This document shows, piece after piece, positions 55,330 through 64,000 of a stretch of DNA of 64,000 nt. Source of the DNA: an uncultured Tateyamaria sp. (GTDB lineage: Bacteria > Pseudomonadota > Alphaproteobacteria > Rhodobacterales > Rhodobacteraceae); the NCBI RefSeq assembly GCF_947487805.1, contig NZ_CANKXW010000004.1, forward strand, positions 62,001 to 126,000, read 5' to 3'. The notes below the pieces were generated by a model. It saw only the letters and a list, made by a program, of their open reading frames with translations, was not told the origin of the DNA and did not search any database. The position numbers were made by a program, and so were the translations under genes. Each line of letters starts with the position of its first letter. Position 1 is the stretch's first letter.

Positions 55330-56319
55330 TCAATCGACGTGGCGCAGGGTCTTGCGCAGGCTGCGCCGCATCCGGATCGACATCAGCAACGCACGTGGCG
55401 ACGAGAACCGCGACCAGGCGTCAAAGCCCGGTGTCTCGATCAGGCGCAGCATATAGGCGCGGCGGGCGATCTGTTTGTCGATGATCCGCGCGATGGCCTG
55501 TTCACCGACCGCGACACAGTCCATGTGCCGTTGCCGCAGCGTGGAGAGGTTCAGCGCAAAGATCCCCGCCAGCTTGTCCATCCGGTCCCGTTCGGTCGCG
55601 GTGTCGCCCAGCGCCGCGCTGTGCGACAGGCCGACACCGGTGCGGTAGCGCACCAGCGGTTCGGGCACATGCGCCACGCGGCCCGCAAGCAATGCACGGA
55701 AATAGAGGATCAGGTCATCATATGTGTTGGTTTCGACAATCGGGCCAAAGCGGTCCATCACCTCGTGCCGCCATGCGCAGGTCGCCCCGATACACAGCGC
55801 GAACATGCGCGCAGCATCCTGCGCCGTCAGCCCCTCCAGCTCGGGCTGGACCGACCAGACCTTGTCCAGCGACGCGCCATCGGGGCCACATTCCATGACA
55901 TCCGAATGGACCAGCAACGCCTGCGTCTCGGCCGCAGCACGGGCCAGTGCCGCCGCCCGGTGCGGCACGGACACGTCGTCGCCGGGGTTGTAAACGATCA
56001 GTGCGCCGCGGCAGAGGTCAAACGCCTGATTGACGTGGCCGATGAACCCCAGACCGGGGGCCGCGTTCTGGTTCAGGCGCACCTGATGCGGGCCGTCATA
56101 GGCGTCGGCCATCTGCTGCATGACGGCGAAAGTACCGTCCGACGACCCGTTGTCCGACAGGATGATTTCGAGGTTTGGGTAAGTCTGCGCCAGCGCCGCG
56201 TCGATGGTCGGGCGGATGATGTCCGCCTGATTGTAGCCAAAGATGATGAGCGACACCAAGTCGCCGTCCCGGAAGGGCACGGGCGGGTCGGTCACTGCGG
56301 TGGTGGTCTCGTTCGGCAT
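55330..56319 (-). CDS. Glycosyltransferase family 2
   Basis: A 329-residue GT-A fold protein. V-S-L-I-I-F-G-Y-N-Q, I-I-L-S-D-N-G-S-S-D-G-T and the metal-binding Y-N-P-G-D-D-V-S are the usual family 2 motifs. The ATG at 56319 has AAAGGA upstream. Probably transfers a sugar for surface polysaccharide, perhaps the dideoxyhexose produced by the neighbouring genes; acceptor unknown. It lies 97 bases upstream of rfbH in the same direction and may be the first gene of the cluster. Confidence 0.9.
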   Translation of the reverse strand: MPNETTTAVTDPPVPFRDGDLVSLIIFGYNQADIIRPTIDAALAQTYPNLEIILSDNGSSDGTFAVMQQMADAYDGPHQVRLNQNAAPGLGFIGHVNQAFDLCRGALIVYNPGDDVSVPHRAAALARAAAETQALLVHSDVMECGPDGASLDKVWSVQPELEGLTAQDAARMFALCIGATCAWRHEVMDRFGPIVETNTYDDLILYFRALLAGRVAHVPEPLVRYRTGVGLSHSAALGDTATERDRMDKLAGIFALNLSTLRQRHMDCVAVGEQAIARIIDKQIARRAYMLRLIETPGFDAWSRFSSPRALLMSIRMRRSLRKTLRHVD

Positions 56320-56467
56320 GGCGCGGTCCTTTAACACATTGGATATGCATCAGGCTTTGGCCTTGGGCAACTGGTGTGTCGTGTGACATCCCGAAACCGA
56401 ATTGAATCCTTGCGAACTGGCCCAAGACCTGTACCACTTTTACACGAGGGCCAGACCGGGGGGGACC

Positions 56468-59400
56468 ATGGCGCAAGACAGCAATCCTGAGGACGGCACC
56501 AAACCGGTGCAGTTCATTCTGAATGGTGAGCATGTCACCCTGACGGATTTCGCGCCGCATGGCGTTCTGATTGACTATCTGCATCAGGCCGATGTCGGAC
56601 TGGCGGGTCCCAAGCTGGTGTGCGGCGAGGCCGGGTGCGGTGCCTGTACGGTCATGGAGACCGTCTGGGACGAAACCGAAGGTGCCTTTGTCAAACGGGC
56701 CATCAACTCTTGCGTCCGCCCGCTTGCATCACTGGACGGGTCCATCATCACGACCACCGAAGGCATCGGATCCACACGGACCGGTATGGACCCGGTGCAA
56801 TATGCGCTGGCGGCACATAACGGATCGCAATGTGGCTATTGCTCGGCCGGGTTCGTGATGAACATGTACACATTGCTGCAAAACCGCCCGGACGGCCTGA
56901 CCGAGGCAGAGATCGAACAAAACTTTGACGGGCATATCTGCCGGTGCACCGGGTATCGCCCCATCCTGGACGGGTTCAAGACCTTTGCCGACGACTATAC
57001 CCCGCCCGCCACGCCGCAGGCGATCGAGGTCGCCGAGGACTATGCCCCGATCGTGAAATCGCTGGAGGCCGCGGACCCGCCGCCGCCGCATTTTGTCGGG
57101 TATATGAAGACACCCAACCTGGCCATCTACCGTGAGGACGCCAAGACATACGCGCGGGCCACGGACCACGAAACGCTGACCGGCATTCTGGGCGAGGTCG
57201 GTGTGGAGCCGCAAGGCACGCGGCTGGTGTCCGGCAACACCAGCATCGGCATCTACAAACCGGTATCCGTACATGGCGAAACCGCGGTCGCGCCGCCCAA
57301 CCTTGTCGATGTAAGCCGGGTCAAGACGATGCAGAGGCTTGATTTCGCAAGCCCCGAGGATGTGCACCGCGCCGGGTTGAACGTGGGTGCGGGCACCACG
57401 CTGAGCCAGTTGATGGCCAAGCTGGAGCACGAGATCGCCGAGGCCCCCGAGGGGCATTTGCGCGCCTATGAGGGCATTCTGAAGCATCTCAAGGTGGTGG
57501 CGAACCATCAGGTGCGCGCGGTCGGCACCGTGGGCGGCAATATCGCGATGGCGGTGAACCACGGGTTCGTGTCCGACGTCATCGTCCTGTTTGCCGCGTT
57601 GCACGCGCGCATGTTCGGCACGCTCCACGGGCATGACGGGGATCACCGCAATTACGAGGTTCTGGACATCCCGACCAATGCGGATCTGGGCGGGATGCTG
57701 GTGTACGCGTATTTCGATCTGGACGGCGGCATTGGTCCGAACTGGTATTTCTCCAGCCACAAGGTCCGGTCGCGGCCCGACAACGCCCATGCCATCGTCA
57801 ACAATGCCCTGTCGGTCGAGGTCGTCGATGGCGAAATTGGCCGGGTGTCACTGGTCTATAACGGGCTGACCCCGGTTCTGAAGGATGGTGCGCTGGTGTC
57901 TGTGGGCGGCAATCCCGCCTTTCACGCGGTGCGCATGACCCATGTCGAAGAGGCGCTGACAGGCATGTCCTGGGACAACAGCGCGTTGCAGACCGGGCTT
58001 GATGCGCTGGACGCGCAGCTGGACGAGATCCTGCCCACTGACCTTGCGCCGGTCGAAACGGTCACGTGGGCCTATCGCAGGTCGCTGGCGCGGTCGCTGT
58101 TCTTCAAGGCGTTTGTCGAGATTTCGGATCAGCTGGGCCTGAATGTCCCGACCGAAGATGCCAGCGCCGCCGGACCGATCCAGCGCGGCGTGTCGCGGGG
58201 GCAGCAAAGCTATAACGACTATCCCGATGTTCTGCCGTTGTCGGCGCCGATCCTGAAGCTGTCGGCGTTCATGCAGACCACGGGCGAGGCGGAATACATC
58301 CAGACGATGGGCACGCCCGCCGACACGTGGGAGGCGGCCTATGTCTATTCCCGCGCGCCGCTGGGCACGTTCCGGTTCGTGAACACCCAAGGTGATACGG
58401 TCACCCCCGATCTGCTGGTCGAGGATCTCCGGGCGGCGGGGCTGTCGACGCTTTTGGGCATGATCACCTATGATGATGTGCCGAACAAGGCGGGTAATTG
58501 GGCGGGCATGGGTGCGGACGAGCCGTTGTTTGTTCCCTTTGAAGGGGCCGAGATCCCGGCCGGCATCCTGGCCGCTGCCGAGGCGCAACCGACATTCCAG
58601 CCGCGGGCGTTTACATCCTCGGGCGCACCCATGGCACTGGTCTTTGCCAAGACGCGCGAGGCCGCGCGGCAGTTGGCCGCGTATATCTGGCACAACCACG
58701 TGGTCGAGACGCCCATCGACAACCCCATCCTGACGCTGGACGAGGCGCGGGCGCGCAAGTCGATCTTTGAGAACCTGCCCGTCACCAACCCGACGATGGC
58801 CCGGATCGAGGCGATCACAAGGCCCGGCAGCAACACCGACTGGCTGTCCGATCCAAAAGGCACCGACTTGCAGGGCTGCACCGTGGTCAGTGGCCATCAT
58901 CGCACGGGCGCGCAGAACCATTTCTATCTGGAAACGCAGACCACGGTGGCCGTGCCGGGCGAAAACGGCGCGATGACGGTCCACGCCTCGACCCAGAACC
59001 TTGCGGACAATCAATACGGGGCCGCACATGCGCTGGGCGTGTCGGCCAACAAGGTCGCGGTGAAACTGCTGCGCGTGGGCGGCGGCTTTGGCGGCAAGCA
59101 GATGCGTACGGCCTTTACGTCCTCGGCGGCGGCAGTTGCGGCGGCGGCGCTGAACCGGCCCGTGCGCCTGATGCTGGACCGCAACACCAACATGATCATG
59201 CAGGGCAATCGCCACCCGTTCGAGGCCGATTACAGCGTCGCCTTTGACGCAAAGGGGCGCATTCACGGGCTCAAGGTCGACTTTGCATCGGACGGGGGCT
59301 GTACTTATGACATCTCGTTCAACGTGATGGATTTCGTGCAGCTTTTGGCCGAGAACGTCTATGACATTCCGACCTGGCGCACGACCGGCACCGTTTTCCG

Positions 59401-61042
59401 CACGAACAAGATTTCGTCGACCGCCTATCGCGGGTTCGGGATCATCCAGTGCATGAACATCATGGAAGGCATAATCGCCCGCGTCGCCCACGAGCTGGAC
59501 AAGCCGGTCGAGGATGTGCGAGCGCAGAACCTCTATGTCAAAGGACGCCCCGTGTCGGGGCCGTTCTGCCTGAGCGCGCAGGCTCTGAGCGCGATCAAGA
59601 CGATGGAGATCCTGCCCGACGCCGATTTCGAAAAGGTCGCGGACCTGGCCCACACCGAATATGCGTCCGAGACGGAGTTCCGCGCGGCGTTGTCAGGTAC
59701 GGCCAACCTGTCGCCCGCGCAGCTGTTGATGATCCTCGACATGGCCACGCAAGCGCACGGGTTCACGCCCTATATGCAGCCGCTGGACAAGTTCAACCTC
59801 GACACCACCTACCTCGCCCTTGTGCGGGATCCGGAATATGCCGAACGGGTTAAGGCGGTGGAGGCGTTCAACACCACGTATCGCTGGAAGAAACGCGGTC
59901 TCTATTCCATGCCGCTCAAGTACGGCAATGCGTTCACCGGGCCACGCGGTGCGCTGAATCAGGGCGGGGCCTATGTGGTGGCCTATTCCGATGACGGATC
60001 GGTTCTGGTGCGCCATGGCGGGGTCGAGCTGGGCCAGGGCATCCAGACACAGATGGCCCAGATCGCCGCGCATACGCTGGGGATTCCGCTGGACAAGATC
60101 CAGATGGGCACCACCACGACCGAGGTTGTGGGCGATGCGGCCCCCACGGCGGCATCGACGGCCTCCGACCTGAATGGCGGCGCGGTTGAGCTGGCCTGCA
60201 AGGACCTGCGCGCGCGGCTTGAGGACATGTGCCGCAACCTTGAGCAATACAGTTACCGCGACATCCAGACCAACCGGACCCCGGCCGAGGCGGGGTACAA
60301 GGCCATGGTGGAGGCGGTGGTGAACAACTGGCGCACCCGCTGGGCAGAGTGCTGGGACATGATCATCGCACTGGCATTCCAGAACCGGATCAACCTGGCG
60401 TCCAGCGCGCGCTATGCGGTGCCGGATTATACCGCCGTCGATGGGCGGCACCCGATAGGCAATCCGTTTCTCTATCACCTCTATTCTGCCGCCGTGTCCG
60501 AGGTGGAGCTGGACGTGTTGACGGGCGAGTGGAATTTCATCCGCGCCGATATCCGTGGCGACATCGGCAAGTCGCTGAACCCGCTTTTGGATGTGGGCCA
60601 GATGGAGGGGGCGTTCATCCAGGGCCTCGGATACTTGACGACCGAAGAGATGCTGTGGCAGACGTCGGATCAGGCGCCCATCGACGGGTTCGACAACGGC
60701 GCGCTGCTGACCTACGGGACTTGGGCGTACAAGCCGCCCACCATCAATTCCATCCCCGAAGATTTCCGCGTCAGCATCGTCAACAATATCGGCGAGACCG
60801 CGACGGGCATGAACGAAACCGGCCCCGCCCCCGCAGATTCCGGGGTCAAGGCCTCCAAGGGGGCCAGCGAATTCGCGCTCGTCCTTGCCAACTCTGCCTT
60901 TTATGCGCTGCACGCAGCCGTGACCGCGGCGCGCAAAGACGCGGGTGTGACCGAATGGGCCGAACTTCCTGCACCCGCAACAGTTCCGCGTTTGCAGACG
61001 GCCTGTAACCCGAACCGTGATCAGTTTTGCCTAGGTGATTGA
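56468..61042 (+). CDS. Single-chain xanthine dehydrogenase/aldehyde oxidase-like molybdo-flavoenzyme
   Basis: A 1524-residue protein with the three parts of XDH in one chain. The first part carries the two [2Fe-2S] domains, with Cys at 52, 57, 60, 82 and 122, 125, 158, 160. The FAD domain follows (L-V-S-G-N-T-S-I-G-I, V-G-T-V-G-G-N-I). Then a linker Y-R-R-S-L-A-R-S-L-F-F-K leads into the molybdopterin domain (G-G-G-F-G-G-K-Q, A-Y-R-G-F-G, and a C-terminal S-K-G-A-S-E with the catalytic Glu). Bacteria usually split these into two or three genes. Gln follows G-G-K where mammalian XDH has Glu. A nucleoside hydrolase homologue follows, so a purine or related base is a likely substrate. Confidence 0.9.
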   Translation: MAQDSNPEDGTKPVQFILNGEHVTLTDFAPHGVLIDYLHQADVGLAGPKLVCGEAGCGACTVMETVWDETEGAFVKRAINSCVRPLASLDGSIITTTEGIGSTRTGMDPVQYALAAHNGSQCGYCSAGFVMNMYTLLQNRPDGLTEAEIEQNFDGHICRCTGYRPILDGFKTFADDYTPPATPQAIEVAEDYAPIVKSLEAADPPPPHFVGYMKTPNLAIYREDAKTYARATDHETLTGILGEVGVEPQGTRLVSGNTSIGIYKPVSVHGETAVAPPNLVDVSRVKTMQRLDFASPEDVHRAGLNVGAGTTLSQLMAKLEHEIAEAPEGHLRAYEGILKHLKVVANHQVRAVGTVGGNIAMAVNHGFVSDVIVLFAALHARMFGTLHGHDGDHRNYEVLDIPTNADLGGMLVYAYFDLDGGIGPNWYFSSHKVRSRPDNAHAIVNNALSVEVVDGEIGRVSLVYNGLTPVLKDGALVSVGGNPAFHAVRMTHVEEALTGMSWDNSALQTGLDALDAQLDEILPTDLAPVETVTWAYRRSLARSLFFKAFVEISDQLGLNVPTEDASAAGPIQRGVSRGQQSYNDYPDVLPLSAPILKLSAFMQTTGEAEYIQTMGTPADTWEAAYVYSRAPLGTFRFVNTQGDTVTPDLLVEDLRAAGLSTLLGMITYDDVPNKAGNWAGMGADEPLFVPFEGAEIPAGILAAAEAQPTFQPRAFTSSGAPMALVFAKTREAARQLAAYIWHNHVVETPIDNPILTLDEARARKSIFENLPVTNPTMARIEAITRPGSNTDWLSDPKGTDLQGCTVVSGHHRTGAQNHFYLETQTTVAVPGENGAMTVHASTQNLADNQYGAAHALGVSANKVAVKLLRVGGGFGGKQMRTAFTSSAAAVAAAALNRPVRLMLDRNTNMIMQGNRHPFEADYSVAFDAKGRIHGLKVDFASDGGCTYDISFNVMDFVQLLAENVYDIPTWRTTGTVFRTNKISSTAYRGFGIIQCMNIMEGIIARVAHELDKPVEDVRAQNLYVKGRPVSGPFCLSAQALSAIKTMEILPDADFEKVADLAHTEYASETEFRAALSGTANLSPAQLLMILDMATQAHGFTPYMQPLDKFNLDTTYLALVRDPEYAERVKAVEAFNTTYRWKKRGLYSMPLKYGNAFTGPRGALNQGGAYVVAYSDDGSVLVRHGGVELGQGIQTQMAQIAAHTLGIPLDKIQMGTTTTEVVGDAAPTAASTASDLNGGAVELACKDLRARLEDMCRNLEQYSYRDIQTNRTPAEAGYKAMVEAVVNNWRTRWAECWDMIIALAFQNRINLASSARYAVPDYTAVDGRHPIGNPFLYHLYSAAVSEVELDVLTGEWNFIRADIRGDIGKSLNPLLDVGQMEGAFIQGLGYLTTEEMLWQTSDQAPIDGFDNGALLTYGTWAYKPPTINSIPEDFRVSIVNNIGETATGMNETGPAPADSGVKASKGASEFALVLANSAFYALHAAVTAARKDAGVTEWAELPAPATVPRLQTACNPNRDQFCLGD

Positions 61043-61070
61043 AAAAATTTTATCCTGAACGGAGACTAAG

Positions 61071-62054
61071 ATGACCAGAACGCCCTTGCTCGTGACCCAT
61101 GATGGGTCGGTCGATGAATTTGCCTCGATTGCGCTGCTGTGCGGGTCGGATTTTCTGGAAAATTACGAGATGCAGGGCATTGTCGTCATCAATGGCGACA
61201 CGCTGGGTGAGCCGGCCTATTGGTGTACCAAGCGAATCCTGAACATGTGTGGCCAAGGAGATGTACCTGTCGGGTTGAGCGCGGCACGGGCCATCAACGG
61301 GTTTCCGTGGGCATACCGCCAGTTTCCGCTGATCCTCAACACATTGCCCGCCCTGCCCGAGATCGATGGATTGGAGCAGCAGGACATCGTGGATGGCGAC
61401 GCGCTGCTGGCCGATATCATGACCAATGCAGGTGACGGAGAGTTGGTCGTGCTGCATCTGGGCGGGCTGACACCGTTTGCGCAGATCGCGGGCGATCTGA
61501 ACCTGTGGCACAAGGTCAAGTCGATGTACTGGATGGGCGGCGTGGTCGACGATGTTGCCGGAAACATCGACCCGGGCATCGTACCCGGCGCGCCACCCTT
61601 TTCGGAATGGAACGTGTTCTTTGATCCGCCTGCCGTTCAGAAGGTCTATGACAACTGCCTACCTGCGCCGATCTACCAGTTCCCGCTGAACGTCACCAAT
61701 GCCTACCCCAACAGCGCCGAGTGGATCCGGACCAACCTGAACCCCTTTGCGCGCGATCATCAGGTCGTTGATTTTCTGGCCAATGCCTATGCTGCGGTGG
61801 TGCCGCAGGGGGGGGCGTCGCTGTGGGATGTGGTGACCACCATCGGGCTGATGAACGGGGACCAAAAGTACTTTGGGTACAAAGAGTATCGTGTGTACGT
61901 GGAATCCGCCTATGGCGCCAATCAGGGCCGCATCATGGAGGCGACGTCCGGCGGCGGCAGGGCGATCAACATCGCCACACCCAATGCCAAGGCAAGTGTC
62001 GTAAGCGATTATGCGCTGGAGCAGTGGAAATCCATCCCGAACTACAACCGGTAA
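61071..62054 (+). CDS. Nucleoside hydrolase (IunH)-like protein with altered metal motif
   Basis: A 327-residue protein of the inosine/uridine-preferring nucleoside hydrolase fold. The N-terminal Ca-binding motif is normally D-T-D-P-G-I-D-D. Here it reads T-H-D-G-S-V-D-E, so the first Asp (the catalytic base in studied enzymes) is Thr and the last is Glu. Other features such as V-V-L-H-L-G-G-L-T-P-F-A and W-M-G-G-V-V remain. It may cleave an unusual nucleoside or have another role. It starts 28 bases after the XDH-like gene and 16 bases before a binding protein. Confidence 0.8.
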   Translation: MTRTPLLVTHDGSVDEFASIALLCGSDFLENYEMQGIVVINGDTLGEPAYWCTKRILNMCGQGDVPVGLSAARAINGFPWAYRQFPLILNTLPALPEIDGLEQQDIVDGDALLADIMTNAGDGELVVLHLGGLTPFAQIAGDLNLWHKVKSMYWMGGVVDDVAGNIDPGIVPGAPPFSEWNVFFDPPAVQKVYDNCLPAPIYQFPLNVTNAYPNSAEWIRTNLNPFARDHQVVDFLANAYAAVVPQGGASLWDVVTTIGLMNGDQKYFGYKEYRVYVESAYGANQGRIMEATSGGGRAINIATPNAKASVVSDYALEQWKSIPNYNR

Positions 62055-62070
62055 GCCGGAGACCGACCAG

Positions 62071-62811
62071 ATGCGCATTCTCAACATGTTTCAAGCGGGC
62101 GCAATCGCTATCACCCTGTCATGCAGCGCGGCCATGGCGGACGAGATCACCATGACCTTTGGCGATTCTACACCGCCCTATGCCTTTGTCGACACGGCCA
62201 ACGGGATCGAGGTGGATATCATCCGCGAAGCGCTCGCCCATCGCGACCACAGCCTTGTGCCGCAGTTCGTGCCCGCCGCCCGCGTCGAGCGCCAGTTCAA
62301 GCAGGGGTTGGTCGATGCAGCCTCGAAGGATCCGGGCCGCACGCTCGAAGGGCCGGATGCACATTATGGCGACGTGTCAGTCGAATTCTTTGACATGTTG
62401 ATCACGCTTGCCGACCACAATCTGACGCTGGCTGAACCTTCTGATCTGGACGGGTTACAGGTGATTTCATTCCAGAACGCGCACAAGTTCTTTCCCGACT
62501 GGTTGGCACCCGTGCACGCGGACGGACGGTTCGAGCAGACGTCTGATCAACGGGTGCAGGTTCTTGCGCTGGTGGATGGGCTGGCGGATGTGGCCGTGGC
62601 GGACAGGAACATCTTCAACCACTTTGCCAGGGCGTGGGCCGAAGAGGAGGCGCAGGAGCTGCCCGTTCTTGAGTTTACACAGTTTCAACCGCCGCTTCAG
62701 GTGCGCCCGGTGTTCCGCAACGCGCAGATCCGCGATGATTTCAACGCGGGCCTCAAGTATCTGCGGGAGACCGGACGATACGAAGAGATCCTGGAGACGT
62801 ACCTAAATTAA
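62071..62811 (+). CDS. Periplasmic substrate-binding protein, family 3-like (copy 1)
   Basis: A 246-residue secreted protein; the signal peptide ends A-M-A-D near residue 24. The type II binding fold is visible as P-P-Y-A-F-V-D-T-A-N-G-I-E-V-D-I-I-R-E-A-L, then D-A-A-S-K-D, Y-G-D-V-S-V and D-V-A-V-A-D-R-N. It resembles amino-acid/polar-solute binding proteins, but no permease or ATPase is nearby. A clear paralogue follows at 62916. It probably reports a ligand to the downstream sensor. Confidence 0.85.
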   Translation: MRILNMFQAGAIAITLSCSAAMADEITMTFGDSTPPYAFVDTANGIEVDIIREALAHRDHSLVPQFVPAARVERQFKQGLVDAASKDPGRTLEGPDAHYGDVSVEFFDMLITLADHNLTLAEPSDLDGLQVISFQNAHKFFPDWLAPVHADGRFEQTSDQRVQVLALVDGLADVAVADRNIFNHFARAWAEEEAQELPVLEFTQFQPPLQVRPVFRNAQIRDDFNAGLKYLRETGRYEEILETYLN

Positions 62812-62915
62812 CACTTTCACGAGTTTGTTATGTTGACCGGACCGAGATAGTTACCCTTGCCCCTTATCGAGACGTATAGTCTCGGCGGTGGCAGAATAGA
62901 TCTGGGGGAGCACAG

Positions 62916-63668
62916 ATGAGACATTCAGTACGCGCGCTGCGCGGATTTGCGATCTTTGCCATGGCCATATGCGTCTGGGTGCAAAACGCGCGCGCCGAGG
63001 CCATCACGATGACATTTGGCGCTTCCATTCCGCCATATGCCTTTCCAGACACGGCAAGCGGGATCGAAGTGGACATCATCCGCGAGGCGCTGGCCCTCAA
63101 GGGTCACGCGTTGGAGCCCGTTTTCGTACCCGCCCGGCGCATCGCTTTCGAGTTCATTCAGGGCAAGGTCGATGCCGCCTCAAAGGATCAAGGCGAAGAC
63201 CTGACACAGCATGGGGGCCTCTATGGTGACGTGTCGGTCAAGTTTCAGGACGTCATCTTTTCGCTGGAAGAGCGCGGCCTGAGCATCAGTGACCCGGCCG
63301 ATCTGGAACAGCTGCGCGTGGTCGCGTTTCAGAATGCGTCCAAGCACTATGCCGACTGGCTGTCCCCTCTCGAAGGGGCCGACAATTACACCGAAACGGC
63401 GGACCAGACATTGCAGGTCAAGATGCTGCACCGCGGGCGGGCGGACGTTATCGTCGCGGATCGCAATATTGTCCAGTACCTGACCAAGCTGGTGGCGCAG
63501 GAGGGCAAGATCGGGATCAAGCCGGTGACCATCACGAATTTCGCCGACCCGTGGGGATACAGGCCCGTCTTCAAGACCGAAGCGTTGCGCGACGATTTCA
63601 ACGCTGGATTGGAAACGCTGATCTCATCGGGACGGTATCAGGAAATCGTCGACAACTACGTCAACTGA
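62916..63668 (+). CDS. Periplasmic substrate-binding protein, family 3-like (copy 2)
   Basis: A 250-residue paralogue of the previous gene, with the same landmarks (P-P-Y-A-F-P-D-T-A-S-G-I-E-V-D-I-I, D-A-A-S-K-D, Y-G-D-V-S-V, V-I-V-A-D-R-N-I, D-D-F-N-A-G-L). The signal peptide ends A-R-A near residue 27. The intergenic space before it contains a promoter-like TATAGT and a CGAGAC/GTCTCG hairpin at 62869-62885. The copies have clearly diverged, so they may bind different ligands. Confidence 0.85.
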   Translation: MRHSVRALRGFAIFAMAICVWVQNARAEAITMTFGASIPPYAFPDTASGIEVDIIREALALKGHALEPVFVPARRIAFEFIQGKVDAASKDQGEDLTQHGGLYGDVSVKFQDVIFSLEERGLSISDPADLEQLRVVAFQNASKHYADWLSPLEGADNYTETADQTLQVKMLHRGRADVIVADRNIVQYLTKLVAQEGKIGIKPVTITNFADPWGYRPVFKTEALRDDFNAGLETLISSGRYQEIVDNYVN

Positions 63669-63733
63669 CATGTGCCTTGGGAACCCGGATTGAACGTCAT
63701 TGCCATCACCTTTGAATTGCCGGGTCACCCCCT

Positions 63734-64000
63734 GTGAAACCTGCTCGGTCTATTCCAAGCCTGCGGACGATCCGTGCCAAGTTCCTGTTTGTCATTGTCC
63801 CGCTTGTGCTGGCGTCGATTGTCGTTGTTTTCGGATTTTTTGAATACAATGCGGATCGGCGTGCGGGGCTGCAACTTCAGGGGCGGCTGGACCAACTGTT
63901 GACCATGCAGAGCCGGGTGTTGTCGCGCCCCCTCTGGAACCTGTCCGAAGAACAGATCGAACTGATCGTGTCCGCAATCGAGGTCGACGACGCGGTGCTG
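63734..64000 (+). CDS. Membrane sensor protein, N-terminal part (cut by the window end)
   Basis: The frame opens at a GTG at 63734 and is still open at the last base (89 codons). A basic start with R-A-K-F-L-F-V-I leads into a long membrane helix (about residues 15-38), then a periplasmic helix with R-P-L-W-N-L-S-E-E-Q-I. This pattern is common at the start of membrane histidine kinases or diguanylate cyclases. It follows two binding proteins, so a ligand-sensing partnership is likely. No catalytic domain is visible. Confidence 0.6.
   Translation, partial: MKPARSIPSLRTIRAKFLFVIVPLVLASIVVVFGFFEYNADRRAGLQLQGRLDQLLTMQSRVLSRPLWNLSEEQIELIVSAIEVDDAVL

Overview
The window reads as a chromosomal segment of a marine-type alphaproteobacterium of the Rhodobacteraceae (Roseobacter group). 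The grounds are high GC, dense overlapping ATGA/GTGA gene junctions, the motB-flgEKLI order with a CtrA-like box, the MoxR/DUF58/DUF4159 operon next to PbpC/alpha-2-macroglobulin, and many typical alphaproteobacterial housekeeping genes. No rRNA, tRNA, CRISPR array or intact insertion sequence was seen.

Layout. (1) 0-9.2 kb is an accessory and partly decayed zone. It holds a HEPN-type gene pair, a 36-codon small ORF, remnants of an alpha/beta hydrolase and of a DUF1285 3' end, and a LysR regulator diverging from a four-gene redox/detoxification operon (CMD/AhpD-like, DUF1348, GST, PNPOx-FNR fusion). After that comes a reverse-strand operon in which the PNPOx, redoxin, DsbA-like and NmrA genes are all broken. 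(2) 9.2-24 kb has an intact DUF1285 gene, the moxR-DUF58-DUF4159-VWA/GATase operon, and convergent pbpC plus a giant alpha-2-macroglobulin; together they look like an envelope module. (3) 24-41 kb is housekeeping: hybrid histidine kinase, yaaA, recQ, yggT, thioesterase, two MFS transporters, mepA, yhhQ, arfB, lipoproteins, a DMT exporter, the pncA-pncB NAD salvage pair and trhO. At 34.0-34.2 kb lies a compact element: a 15-nt perfect complement of the 16S rRNA 3' tail, an 18-codon ORF, nested hairpins and a strong terminator. (4) 41.4-47.3 kb is flagellar (motB, flgE, flgK, flgL, flgI). (5) 47.3-50.3 kb is a sugar ABC importer. (6) 50.6-56.3 kb is a CDP-3,6-dideoxyhexose pathway (rfbH, rfbF, rfbG, reductase, epimerase) with a glycosyltransferase. 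(7) 56.4-64 kb has a single-chain, eukaryote-like xanthine dehydrogenase/aldehyde oxidase homologue, an atypical nucleoside hydrolase homologue, two tandem periplasmic binding proteins without permeases, and the start of a membrane sensor protein.

Working links. The pncA/pncB pair recycles nicotinamide. The rfb genes would make a dideoxy sugar for surface polysaccharide. The last block suggests a base or nucleoside oxidation locus with its own binding-protein-based sensing. The items most worth following up are the 34.0-34.2 kb element, the fused molybdo-flavoenzyme locus with its altered active-site motifs, and the concentrated decay at 7.1-9.2 kb. All calls come from reading the sequence and remembered family motifs; no database search was run.
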